DNA of 40,034 bases from an uncultured Acetatifactor sp. (GTDB lineage: Bacteria > Bacillota > Clostridia > Lachnospirales > Lachnospiraceae): the NCBI GenBank assembly GCA_910587755.1, contig CAJUNZ010000017.1, forward strand, positions 1 through 40,034, read 5' to 3'. The notes beneath the pieces are model-generated. The model worked only from the letters and a program-made list of their open reading frames with translations. It did not search any database and was not told where the DNA came from. The position numbers and the translations under genes were made by a program. Positions 1 to 7,834 of the stretch are shown piece after piece; the stretch's first letter is position 1; each line of letters begins with the position of its first letter.

Positions 1-1565
1 GGAGCCCTTTGCATAGTGTTATCGGAGCCCTTGGAATGGGCTATTATTCGTCGGCCTATAACTATTATTCTATTATCCTTCTGATCTCGTCCTACAGCAT
101 TCCCTCGGCCATATCCAAAGTTATGGCACAGAAACTGGCTGTGAAGGAGTACCGTTACGCGCATAAGATTTTCAAGGCGGCGCTTCTGTATGTTTTGGCG
201 GTGGGGGGCGCTGCCAGTCTGTTTCTCTATTTTGGCGCGGGGCTCCTGGTGGGAGAAAATGTGGTGCCGGTCCTGCGGACTTTTGCTCCCACAATATTTG
301 TCTATGGCGTGCTGGGGGTGCTCCGGGGGTACTTCCAGGCTCACCGGAGTATGGTGCAGACTTCCGTGTCCCAGATTCTGGAGCAGATTGTCAATGCCGT
401 CGTGACCGTGGGGGCGGCGTATTTTCTGATTTACAGCCGTCTGGGCACCATGGATATGCCTGTGGATGAGGCCGGACAGGTGGAGCGGGCCACCAACGGC
501 GCCATCGGCAGCGCCCTGGGCACCGGCGCAGGGGTTCTGGCGGCGCTTCTGTTCATGGCCGGGATCTACAGGGTGAATTACAGAACCATCAGGAAGAGAA
601 TACACAGGGACAGGGGCGGGAGAGAGGGCTCTTACGGGGAGATCCTGAAAATGATTACTCTGGTGGTGACGCCGTTTATCCTCAGCACCGCCGTGTACAA
701 TCTCAGCGGTACCGTGAACAACAGCATATACCTGAATCTGCTGCCGTCCCTGCGGGAGGTGGACGAGGTGGCGCTGAACGCCCGCTGGGGTATCTTCAGT
801 GCCCAGGCGCTGACGATTTCCAATATTCCCATCGCCTTTGCCAGCGCCATGGCGGCGGCCATGATTCCCACGGTGGCCCAGCTTCTGGCATCCAGGGATG
901 TGCCGGGGGCCAGGGAGAAGATCGGGCTTTCGGTGAAGACCACCATGATTATCTCCATCCCCTGTGCGGCGGGGCTGCTGGTGCTTGCCAGGCCTGTGGT
1001 GGGGCTGCTCTTTGTGGATACCCAGGCAGAGGAAGATCTGGCCACAGGGCTTTTGATGGCCCTTTCCTTCTCTGTGGTGTTCTATGCTCTGTCCACTCTG
1101 AACAATCAGATTCTGCAGGGGCTGGGCAAGGTGAACATTCCCATTGTGAACGCAGGGATCGCCCTGATGGCTCAGACGGTGACGGCGGTGGTGCTTCTGC
1201 TGTGTACGGATCTGGATCTGTACAGCATTGCTGTGGCCAATACGGTCTACTCCGGTCTGATGTGCATGTTGAACCAGCGGGCTGTCCGCCGGGCTGTGGG
1301 ATACAGGCAGGAAGTGTGGGGGACTTTTGTCATCCCCATTCTGGCCTCGGCCCTGATGGCGGGAGTGGCATGGGCCTGTTACGAAGGGCTTTTGATGATA
1401 ACTTCCTCCCCGAAGTTTTCTGTGGCCGTGGCCATTGTGGTGGCTGTAATTGTGTATTTTGCGCTGCTGCTGCTGCTCCGAGGGGTCACGGAGGAGGAGC
1501 TGCTGGGATTTCCCAAAGGGCGCTTTCTGGTGCGCATGGGGAAAAAATTCAGGCTGATCCGGTAG
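1..1565 (+). CDS. MurJ/SpoVB-type lipid flippase (MOP superfamily), 5' end cut by window
   Basis: Polytopic membrane protein of the MOP exporter superfamily (MurJ, SpoVB, YtgP), whose members flip lipid-linked peptidoglycan or polysaccharide precursors across the cytoplasmic membrane. The visible part begins inside the conserved first-helix region (GMGYYSSAYNYYSIILLISSYS) and shows repeated hydrophobic segments to the C-terminus. The frame is open to base 1, and family members usually have about 30-40 more residues before this motif, so the true start lies to the left; the TTG at 9 is only the first possible start codon inside the window. It converges on rqcH with 69 bp between the stop codons. 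The exact substrate cannot be read from sequence; SpoVB-like and YtgP-like paralogs are both common in this lineage. Confidence 0.85.
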   Translation, partial: SPLHSVIGALGMGYYSSAYNYYSIILLISSYSIPSAISKVMAQKLAVKEYRYAHKIFKAALLYVLAVGGAASLFLYFGAGLLVGENVVPVLRTFAPTIFVYGVLGVLRGYFQAHRSMVQTSVSQILEQIVNAVVTVGAAYFLIYSRLGTMDMPVDEAGQVERATNGAIGSALGTGAGVLAALLFMAGIYRVNYRTIRKRIHRDRGGREGSYGEILKMITLVVTPFILSTAVYNLSGTVNNSIYLNLLPSLREVDEVALNARWGIFSAQALTISNIPIAFASAMAAAMIPTVAQLLASRDVPGAREKIGLSVKTTMIISIPCAAGLLVLARPVVGLLFVDTQAEEDLATGLLMALSFSVVFYALSTLNNQILQGLGKVNIPIVNAGIALMAQTVTAVVLLLCTDLDLYSIAVANTVYSGLMCMLNQRAVRRAVGYRQEVWGTFVIPILASALMAGVAWACYEGLLMITSSPKFSVAVAIVVAVIVYFALLLLLRGVTEEELLGFPKGRFLVRMGKKFRLIR

Positions 1566-1634
1566 GGGATTTTCTCTCCCCTGCCAGGTCAGCCTGCAGG
1601 CCATCTATGGGTGTGTTTTTTATGTCAGCCCGGT

Positions 1635-3467
1635 TCACTGCTCCACCAGCTGTATGCCGGTGATGTCGCTGGGGATGGCCATGGAGTAGTTTGTATAGTA
1701 CACCACGAAGCCGGGTCTGGCCCCGCTTGGCTTCTTGACATGTTTTTTCTGGATATAGTCGATTTCTACTTTCTCCTGTCCCCGTCCTTTGGAGTAGTAG
1801 GCTGCCAGGCGGGCGGCTTCCTCAAAGGTGCGGTCGGGCAGTTCTTCCGCGTTTTCGGCCTTTACCACCACATGGGAGCCGGGAATCTGCTTTGCATGGA
1901 ACCACCAGTCATTTCCTGTGGCAAATTTAAAGGTCAGCTCGTCGTTCTGAAAATTATTTTTCCCCACATACATGTGAAAGCCGTCGCTGCTGATATAGTG
2001 GAAGGGCTTGCTGGTGATCTTCTGCTTTTTGCCGTGCCCCTTCTTCCGGATATAGCCGCTCTGGGTGAGCTCCTCCTTGATCTGGGCCAAGTCCTCTTCG
2101 TGGAGGGCGATGTCCAGGGAGGCGGAGATGGACTCCAGATGGTTGATCTGCTCCTTCACTTCCTCTGTCAGCGTTGCCAGGGCTTCGGCGGTGCGCTTGA
2201 GTTTGCCGTAGCGCTCAAAGTATTTTTTGGCGTTCTCCGTGGCGGAGAGGGTGGGATCCAGGGGGATCACAATGTTCTCACCAGTATAGTAGTTGACGGC
2301 TTCCAGGGATTTTGCCCCCGGCCGGGCACTGTAGCCGTAGGTGTTCAGCAGTTCGCCGTAGATGCGGTAGGTCTCTCTCTTCTGGGTGTCCTGAATCTGG
2401 CGCAGCTGCAGGTCGTATTTTTTCACATTTCTCTCCAGGGCGGTCTGAACCACCCGCCGCAGATCCGCAGAGCGCTGCCGGATGCGGGTGAGGGTGTTTT
2501 TCTCCGCGTAGTAGTGTTCCAGCAGGGCGGACATGGATCCGTATGTGACAGTGCAGGCGCCGGAGGAGTCCTTCCCGGAGGTCCGGTCCTGGTTCGGTGA
2601 GGTGTGTCCGGAAGTCCGGGCCTGATCCGGGGAGCCCTGTCCGGGAGTCCATCCGTAGATGGTCAGGGGGAGGGCGCAGAATTCCACCGGGCGGCCGTTC
2701 TCATAGGCGATATTGGGGGTAAAGCGCTCCTCTTTTATGGCGGCTCTCATGCGGCACAGAGCCTCGTAGAGCCGTTCATAGTCCGCGTCCTCCAGCGCGG
2801 CGGTGGGACGCTCCCCCTCCACCCTGGCTTCAAAGCACAGTTCCTGGGCCAGGATGGGGGAGATGCCGGTAAAGCTGCCATAGAGGGCCTTGAAGGCCGG
2901 CTGGGGCCTGGCGGACAGGGCGTCCCGGAAGGCGGCATAGTCCGTGCTCAGGGCGTCCAGCTTGTCCTGGGTCCGGGCCACGAAGTAGGGTTTTCCCGGC
3001 AGAACTTCCCGCAGGGAGCTCACTGCCGCGGACACATGCTTGATGCTGTCCAGTATGGTGCCGTCGTCGCCGCAGAAGATAATATTGCTGTGTTTTCCCA
3101 TGATCTCCACCACCAGAGTCTTGTGGCGCAGATCGCCCATCTCGTCCAGATGTTCCACCTGAATGTGGACAATGCGCTCCAGACCGGGCTGGGTGATGTC
3201 CGTGATACGGCCGTTCTGCAGGTGCTTGCGGAGGAGCATGCAGAAGCTGGGGGCCGTGAGAGGGCTGGGTTTATTGTTGTCGGTGAGGTAGATCAGGGGA
3301 AGGGAGGCCTCCGCAGAGAGCAGGAGGCGCTTCTGCCCGGAGGGCTGTTTTATTGTCAGGAGCAGTTCGTCCGTCTCCGGCTGGGCGATTTTGTACAGGC
3401 GTCCCCCCACCAGTTCCCTTTTCAGTTCGGATACTACATTTGCGATTGTCACGCCGTCAAATGCCAT
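1635..3467 (-). CDS. rqcH: Rqc2 homolog RqcH (NFACT family), ribosome quality control
   Basis: 610-residue NFACT protein, formerly annotated as fibronectin-binding protein A. RqcH binds stalled 50S subunits carrying peptidyl-tRNA and recruits tRNA-Ala to add C-terminal alanine tails that mark the nascent chain for degradation. The N-terminal NFACT-N domain starts MAFDGVTIANVVSEL. A coiled-coil middle follows, then the NFACT-R domain (GFHMYVGKNNFQNDELTFK, then WWFHAKQIPGSHVV). The ATG is preceded by GGAGG at good spacing. An odd proline/glycine/serine/threonine-rich insert at about residues 273-298 is encoded by 33-bp tandem repeats (2577-2650). The gene is divergent from the yicC operon, as in many Firmicutes. 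Confidence 0.95.
   Translation of the reverse strand: MAFDGVTIANVVSELKRELVGGRLYKIAQPETDELLLTIKQPSGQKRLLLSAEASLPLIYLTDNNKPSPLTAPSFCMLLRKHLQNGRITDITQPGLERIVHIQVEHLDEMGDLRHKTLVVEIMGKHSNIIFCGDDGTILDSIKHVSAAVSSLREVLPGKPYFVARTQDKLDALSTDYAAFRDALSARPQPAFKALYGSFTGISPILAQELCFEARVEGERPTAALEDADYERLYEALCRMRAAIKEERFTPNIAYENGRPVEFCALPLTIYGWTPGQGSPDQARTSGHTSPNQDRTSGKDSSGACTVTYGSMSALLEHYYAEKNTLTRIRQRSADLRRVVQTALERNVKKYDLQLRQIQDTQKRETYRIYGELLNTYGYSARPGAKSLEAVNYYTGENIVIPLDPTLSATENAKKYFERYGKLKRTAEALATLTEEVKEQINHLESISASLDIALHEEDLAQIKEELTQSGYIRKKGHGKKQKITSKPFHYISSDGFHMYVGKNNFQNDELTFKFATGNDWWFHAKQIPGSHVVVKAENAEELPDRTFEEAARLAAYYSKGRGQEKVEIDYIQKKHVKKPSGARPGFVVYYTNYSMAIPSDITGIQLVEQ
2577..2650 (-). repeat. 33-bp in-frame tandem repeat inside rqcH
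   Basis: Two imperfect 33-bp units (2577-2609 and 2610-2642) plus the first 8 bp of a third. Each unit adds 11 residues of the kind PDQARTSGHTS / PNQDRTSGKDS to a linker of RqcH. The reading frame is kept. Confidence 0.75.
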
Positions 3468-3522
3468 GGCTGATTCCTCCGTTCATGAGTTCTATGAAAT
3501 ATATTCTTTTCGTGTTACGTGT

Positions 3523-3551
3523 ATTATGTCACAAGGGCGGGCAATTTGCAA
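3523..3551 (-). promoter_or_regulatory. Probable rqcH promoter
   Basis: On the minus strand, TTGCAA (3551-3546) and CATAAT (3528-3523) are separated by 17 bp, about 55 bp upstream of the rqcH start codon. The -35 box has two mismatches and the -10 box one. Confidence 0.5.
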
Positions 3552-3639
3552 GTGGGGCTGCGCGCCGGGTTTTTCCGTCCGGGAGTTTTTGGGCCCGGGA
3601 ATGTTTTTTGGAAAAGGGCCGGAAAAGGAGCTGCACGCC

Positions 3640-3668
3640 TTGACGCTTTCCAATTCTTACCCTATAAT
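3640..3668 (+). promoter_or_regulatory. Promoter of the yicC-to-cinA operon
   Basis: TTGACG (3640-3645), a 17-bp spacer and a perfect TATAAT (3663-3668) make a strong sigma-A promoter. Transcription should start near 3675, leaving a leader of about 120 nt before yicC. No equally good promoter was seen in the short gaps of the following seven genes. Confidence 0.8.
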
Positions 3669-3684
3669 AAGAAAGTGCCTCCAG

Positions 3685-3732
3685 ATAACTGATACAGGTT
3701 TTCAGGGTGTTTTGTGGAAATGTATCGGTTAT
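3685..3732 (+). promoter_or_regulatory. Leader stem-loop upstream of yicC
   Basis: ATAACTGATACA (3685-3696) can pair over 12 bp, with one G-U pair, with TGTATCGGTTAT (3721-3732). The 24-nt loop can pair further (TTTTC with GGAAA). Only a short TTT follows, so it is not a classical terminator. It lies wholly in the predicted 5' UTR. Confidence 0.5.
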
Positions 3733-3798
3733 TTTCCGACAATTCCTAAAATGAAGTATGTATCGCGGAGGGCTTAGCTGCCCGGATAGGAGTACCAA

Positions 3799-4677
3799 AT
3801 GATCAAGAGCATGACTGGATTCGGCAGAGGAGAGTGTGCCGGGAACAGTAGAAAATTTACGGTGGAGATCAAGGCGGTAAACCACCGTTATCTGGATGTA
3901 AATGTAAAAATGCCCAAGTCGCTGACTTATTTTGAGACGGCGGTGCGGGGGGAGCTGAAAAATTATGTCTCCCGGGGGAAGGTGGATGTGTTTATCTCCC
4001 AGGAAATCCTCACGGAGAAGACCGTGGCCGTCCGCTACAACGCTCAGATCGCAGGGGAATACCTGAAGTATCTGCGGCTGATGGGGGAGGAATTTGGTCT
4101 GGAGGATGATGTAAAGATATCCTCTCTGGCAAAGTTTCCTGAGATATTCTCCCTGGAAGAGTCAGGGACGGACGAAGAAGAGCTCTGGATGGAGCTGCGC
4201 AGCGCCGTGGCGGAGGCTGCGGAGAGATTTGTGGAGTCCCGCACTCTGGAGGGCGGGCATCTTAAGGAGGATCTGCTGGAGAAGCTGGCTGGAATGGAAC
4301 GGCAGCTGAATCTGATTGAGAACCGTTCTCCCCAGGTCATCGCCGAGTACCGGCGCAGGCTGGAGGAGAAGGCCAGGGAACTGCTCTCCGATGTGGAGCC
4401 CGACGAGGGCAGGCTGCTGACGGAAGTGATGGTTTTCGCGGACAAGGCCTGTGTGGACGAGGAGACCGTGCGGCTGCGGAGCCATATGGCGACGATGAAG
4501 GAAACACTTCAGGGAGGCGGCGCTGTGGGAAGGAAGCTGGATTTTATCGCCCAGGAGATGAACAGGGAGGCCAACACCATCCTCTCCAAGGCCAACGATC
4601 TGGAGACTTCCGCCTGTGCCATTGAACTGAAGACAGAGATTGAGAAAGTACGGGAACAGATACAGAATATTGAATAG
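3799..4677 (+). CDS. yicC: YicC/YloC family endoribonuclease
   Basis: 292 residues, the usual family length. It begins with the hallmark MIKSMTGFGRGE. The N-terminal YicC-like domain covers about residues 1-155, and the C-terminal DUF1732 domain covers about 205-292 with the signature around GRKLDFIAQEMNREANTI. YicC proteins are stress-associated endoribonucleases (family knowledge). First gene of the yicC-remA-gmk-rpoZ cluster conserved across Firmicutes. The ATG at 3799 is preceded by AGGAGT at close spacing. Confidence 0.93.
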   Translation: MIKSMTGFGRGECAGNSRKFTVEIKAVNHRYLDVNVKMPKSLTYFETAVRGELKNYVSRGKVDVFISQEILTEKTVAVRYNAQIAGEYLKYLRLMGEEFGLEDDVKISSLAKFPEIFSLEESGTDEEELWMELRSAVAEAAERFVESRTLEGGHLKEDLLEKLAGMERQLNLIENRSPQVIAEYRRRLEEKARELLSDVEPDEGRLLTEVMVFADKACVDEETVRLRSHMATMKETLQGGGAVGRKLDFIAQEMNREANTILSKANDLETSACAIELKTEIEKVREQIQNIE

Positions 4678-4704
4678 GCTGGATGTCCGGCCGGAGGAGG
4701 GAAT

Positions 4705-5010
4705 ATGCTGATCCATGTGGGTTTCGGCAATATAGTAAATACCGCCAAGATCATCGCCATTGTCAGCCCTGAGTCCGCGCCCATCAAACGTCTGGTGCAG
4801 GGGGCCAAGGAGAAAGGGCTTGCCATTGACGCCACCCAGGGGCGGAAGACGAAATCCGTCCTGGTGATGGAGAACAGCCAGGTGGTGCTGTCGGCCCTGC
4901 TGCCGGAGACCATCGCCGGCCGTGTTCAGGCAGGAACAGAAGGCCCGGAGGAAGAGACAGAAAAGGTTCCGGAGGAATGTGTGGGTCCGGCGGACCCGGA
5001 TACCCGCTGA
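4705..5010 (+). CDS. remA: RemA-like DUF370 regulator
   Basis: 101 residues. The first 73 match the RemA/YlzA (DUF370) family: MLIHVGFGNIVNTAKIIAI, then GRKTKSVLVMENSQVVLSAL. In Bacillus subtilis RemA is a DNA-binding activator of biofilm matrix genes; in Clostridia its targets are mostly unknown, so the role here is inferred from family. The C-terminal tail of about 28 residues is acidic and proline/glutamate rich, longer than the minimal family core. A GGAGG Shine-Dalgarno lies upstream. It sits 27 bp after yicC and 27 bp before gmk. Confidence 0.9.
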   Translation: MLIHVGFGNIVNTAKIIAIVSPESAPIKRLVQGAKEKGLAIDATQGRKTKSVLVMENSQVVLSALLPETIAGRVQAGTEGPEEETEKVPEECVGPADPDTR

Positions 5011-5037
5011 GGCGGGGGAAGGGAGCACTTCTTTTTT

Positions 5038-5676
5038 ATGGAAAGAAAAGGAATTCTCATTGTTATTTCCGGTTTTTCCGGTGCGGGAAAGGGAACTCTG
5101 GTGAGGGCCCTTATGGAGAGACATGACAACTATGTTCTGTCCGTCTCCATGACCACCCGGGCTCCCAGACCGGGGGAGCGGGAAGGGGTAGAATATTTCT
5201 TCACGGACAGAGAGCATTTTGAGGAGACTGTGGCCCGGGAGGGCCTGATTGAGTATGCGGAGTACTGCGGCAACTATTACGGCACTCCCAGGGATTATGT
5301 GGAGAGGCAGCTTCTGTCCGGCAGAGATGTGATTCTGGAGATCGAGATGCAGGGCGCTCTGAAGGTGAAGGAAAAATTCCCCCAGAGTCTTCTGCTCTTT
5401 GTGACGCCCCCCGGCGCCCAGGAGCTGCGGCGCCGGCTGGAGGGCAGGGGCACCGAGAGCCCGGAGGTGATTGCCAGGCGCATGGCCCGGGCAGTGGAGG
5501 AGTCCCAGGGTATAGAAGCCTATGACTATGTGGTGATAAATGACCTGCTGGAGCAGTGTGTGGAGGAGGTTCACAGCATTGTGGAGGCGGCCCGCAGGGC
5601 CCCTGGCAGGCAGAAGGCATTTATAGGGAAGATCAGGGAAGAGCTGAAGGAGATTGCGAAAGGAGTGCAGGAATAA
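5038..5676 (+). CDS. gmk: Guanylate kinase
   Basis: 212 residues, typical length. Phosphorylates GMP to GDP with ATP in the cytosol. The P-loop GFSGAGKGT is at residues 12-20, followed by the GMP-binding segment SVSMTTRAPRPGE and the conserved GVEYFFTDREHF and YAEYCGNYYGTP. Its stop codon overlaps the rpoZ start by one base, indicating translational coupling with the omega subunit gene, as in many Firmicutes. Confidence 0.97.
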   Translation: MERKGILIVISGFSGAGKGTLVRALMERHDNYVLSVSMTTRAPRPGEREGVEYFFTDREHFEETVAREGLIEYAEYCGNYYGTPRDYVERQLLSGRDVILEIEMQGALKVKEKFPQSLLLFVTPPGAQELRRRLEGRGTESPEVIARRMARAVEESQGIEAYDYVVINDLLEQCVEEVHSIVEAARRAPGRQKAFIGKIREELKEIAKGVQE

Positions 5677-5909
5677 TGTTACATCCGTCTTATTCTGATT
5701 TGATGAAAGTAGTGAACAGCGGGGTGGAGTCCGGCGAGGAACCGGTGGTGAGCAGCCGCTATTCCATTGTCATGGCCACTTCCAGAAGGGCCAGGCAGAT
5801 CATTGGAGGAGACATACCGCTGGTGGAGGAGAGGGATAAAAAGCCCCTGTCCGTGGCGGTGGAGGAGCTTAACCAGGGAAAGATAAAGATACTGGGGGGC
5901 GACGAGTAA
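5676..5909 (+). CDS. rpoZ: RNA polymerase omega subunit
   Basis: 77 residues beginning MLHPSYSDLMKVVNSGVESG, with the conserved segment SSRYSIVMATSRRARQI and the C-terminal KPLSVAVEELNQGKI. Omega stabilises assembly of the beta-prime subunit into RNA polymerase. The frame is open further upstream inside gmk, but the ATG at 5676, overlapping the gmk stop by one base and preceded by AAAGGAG, is the family start. Confidence 0.93.
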   Translation: MLHPSYSDLMKVVNSGVESGEEPVVSSRYSIVMATSRRARQIIGGDIPLVEERDKKPLSVAVEELNQGKIKILGGDE

Positions 5910-5939
5910 AAGGCCCGCCTGTCCCGGAAAGGGGGATTC

Positions 5940-7274
5940 ATGAAGATTTTGTTTACATCCCTGGGCTGTGACAAAAATCTGGCGGATACGGAAATGATGC
6001 TTGGGATCCTGCAGAAAAAGGGATTTACCCTTACGGACAGTGAAGAGGAGGCCCAGGCGGCGGTGGTGAACACCTGCTGCTTTATCGGCGACGCCAAGGA
6101 GGAGAGCATACAGGTTCTGCTGGAGATGGCCGCATTGCGGGCGGAGGGACGGCTGAAGGCCCTGGTGGCCGCAGGATGCCTGGCCCAGCGCTACCGGGAG
6201 GAGATCCAGGAGGAGATCCCGGAGGTGGACGCCCTGGTGGGGACCATGGCCATAGAGGAGATCGCCCAGGCCCTGGAGGAGGTGCTTCGTGCCAATGCGC
6301 GGAATCATTTCCGGGATCTGGACGGGGCGCTGCCCTGGCGCAGAGAGAGACTGGTGACTACAGGAGGGCATTTTGCCTACCTGAAGATCGCAGACGGGTG
6401 TGACAAACACTGCACCTACTGTGTGATCCCAAGCGTCAGGGGAAAGTACAGAAGCGTGCCCATGGAGGAACTGGAGGAACAGGCCAGGATGCTTGCAGAG
6501 GGCGGGGTCCGGGAGCTGATCCTGGTGGCCCAGGAGACCACCCTGTACGGCCTGGATCTGTACGGTGTACGAAGCCTTCCCCTGCTGATCCGCAGACTGG
6601 GGGCCATAGAGGGCATCCGCTGGATCCGGCTGCTGTACTGCTATCCGGAGGAGATCACCCAGGAGCTGATGGAGGTGTTTGCCCGGGAACCCAAGCTCTG
6701 CCACTATCTGGACATTCCCATTCAGCACGCCTCGGACAGGATTCTGAGGCGCATGGGCAGGCGCACCAGCCAGGAGGAGCTGCGCCGGAGGATTGCCAGG
6801 CTGCGGGAACAGGTTCCCGACATCTGTCTGCGCACCACCCTCATCAGCGGCTTCCCGGGAGAGACCCAGGAGGATTTTGAGGAGCTGTACCGTTTTGTCA
6901 ATGAGATAGAGTTTGACCGTCTGGGGGTGTTTTCCTACTCCCAGGAGGAGGGTACCCCTGCCGCCGGAATGCCGGATCAGGTGGAGGATGACCTGAAGGA
7001 GTCCCGGCGGGAGGAGCTGATGGAGCTGCAGCAGGCCATCGCCTTTGAGAAGGCCCAGGAGATGGTGGGGCAGACTCTGACCGTTATGATAGAGGGAAAA
7101 GTGGCCCAGGAGGACGTGTATGTGGCCAGAACTTACCGGGACGCGCCCAATGTGGACGGATATCTCTTCCTGCACACGGAGGCCTGTCTGGACACGGGGG
7201 ATTTCGTAACCGCTCAGGTGACGGATTTCAACGAATATGATCTGATTGGAGAGCTGAAGGATGAACTTACCTAA
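5940..7274 (+). CDS. rimO: Ribosomal protein S12 methylthiotransferase RimO
   Basis: 444 residues. RimO adds a methylthio group to the conserved aspartate of ribosomal protein S12, using two iron-sulfur clusters and S-adenosylmethionine. The N-terminal MTTase domain has Cys10 (TSLGCDKN), a Cys pair at 46-47 and Cys80. The radical-SAM motif C-x3-C-x2-C is at 154-161 (GCDKHCTYCVIP). A TRAM domain covers about 372-440. SLGCDKNLADTE near the N-terminus favours RimO over MiaB. Its last 14 bp overlap pgsA. Confidence 0.95.
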   Translation: MKILFTSLGCDKNLADTEMMLGILQKKGFTLTDSEEEAQAAVVNTCCFIGDAKEESIQVLLEMAALRAEGRLKALVAAGCLAQRYREEIQEEIPEVDALVGTMAIEEIAQALEEVLRANARNHFRDLDGALPWRRERLVTTGGHFAYLKIADGCDKHCTYCVIPSVRGKYRSVPMEELEEQARMLAEGGVRELILVAQETTLYGLDLYGVRSLPLLIRRLGAIEGIRWIRLLYCYPEEITQELMEVFAREPKLCHYLDIPIQHASDRILRRMGRRTSQEELRRRIARLREQVPDICLRTTLISGFPGETQEDFEELYRFVNEIEFDRLGVFSYSQEEGTPAAGMPDQVEDDLKESRREELMELQQAIAFEKAQEMVGQTLTVMIEGKVAQEDVYVARTYRDAPNVDGYLFLHTEACLDTGDFVTAQVTDFNEYDLIGELKDELT

Positions 7275-7827
7275 CAAATTAACCATGTTTCGCATGATAT
7301 TGATCGTGCCGTTTGTGATCCTGCTTCTGGGAGGGGAGTGGGGCTGGTACCGGGCTCTTCTGGGGGATGGGCTGGTGTATACGGACCTGGCGGCCCTGGT
7401 GGTCTTTGTGGTGGCCAGCCTGACGGATCTGCTTGACGGAAAGATTGCCAGAAAGTACAATCTGGTGACAAATTTCGGGAAGTTCATGGATCCTCTGGCG
7501 GACAAGCTGCTGGTCAGCGCGGCCCTGATCGCCCTGGTGGAACTGGGGCGGCTTCCTGCCTGGGTCGTGATTGTCATCATCAGCAGGGAGTTCATCATCA
7601 GCGGATTCCGCCTGGTGGCCTCGGACAACAACAGGGTCATTGCCGCCAGCTACTGGGGAAAGTTCAAGACCTTTTTCCAGATGGTGATGGTATGCCTGAT
7701 GATCGCTGATATCTCCACCCTGCAGCTGCTGACCGATGTGGTTATGTGGACTGCCCTGGTGCTGACGGTGGTATCCCTGGTGGATTACCTGGCGAAAAAC
7801 TGGGCTGTGATGGGCGAACAGAAATGA
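7261..7827 (+). CDS. pgsA: CDP-diacylglycerol--glycerol-3-phosphate 3-phosphatidyltransferase
   Basis: 188 residues, integral membrane enzyme that makes phosphatidylglycerol phosphate, committing CDP-diacylglycerol to phosphatidylglycerol and cardiolipin. The CDP-alcohol phosphotransferase motif D-x2-DG-x2-AR-x8-G-x3-D-x3-D is complete: D56, D59-G60, A63-R64, G73, D77, D81. Several hydrophobic helices surround it. It starts inside the end of rimO and ends 7 bp before cinA, so it is translationally tied to both. Confidence 0.95.
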   Translation: MNLPNKLTMFRMILIVPFVILLLGGEWGWYRALLGDGLVYTDLAALVVFVVASLTDLLDGKIARKYNLVTNFGKFMDPLADKLLVSAALIALVELGRLPAWVVIVIISREFIISGFRLVASDNNRVIAASYWGKFKTFFQMVMVCLMIADISTLQLLTDVVMWTALVLTVVSLVDYLAKNWAVMGEQK

Positions 7828-7834
7828 GGAGAGT

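Noticed and set aside
4162..5574. 470-codon open frame on the minus strand across yicC, remA and gmk
   Set aside because: It lies antisense to three well-recognised genes, shows no family motif, and is typical of shadow frames in GC-rich coding DNA.
5679..7640. 653-codon minus-strand frame opposite rpoZ, rimO and pgsA
   Set aside because: Antisense shadow; composition rich in His, Pro, Leu and Gln with no domain.
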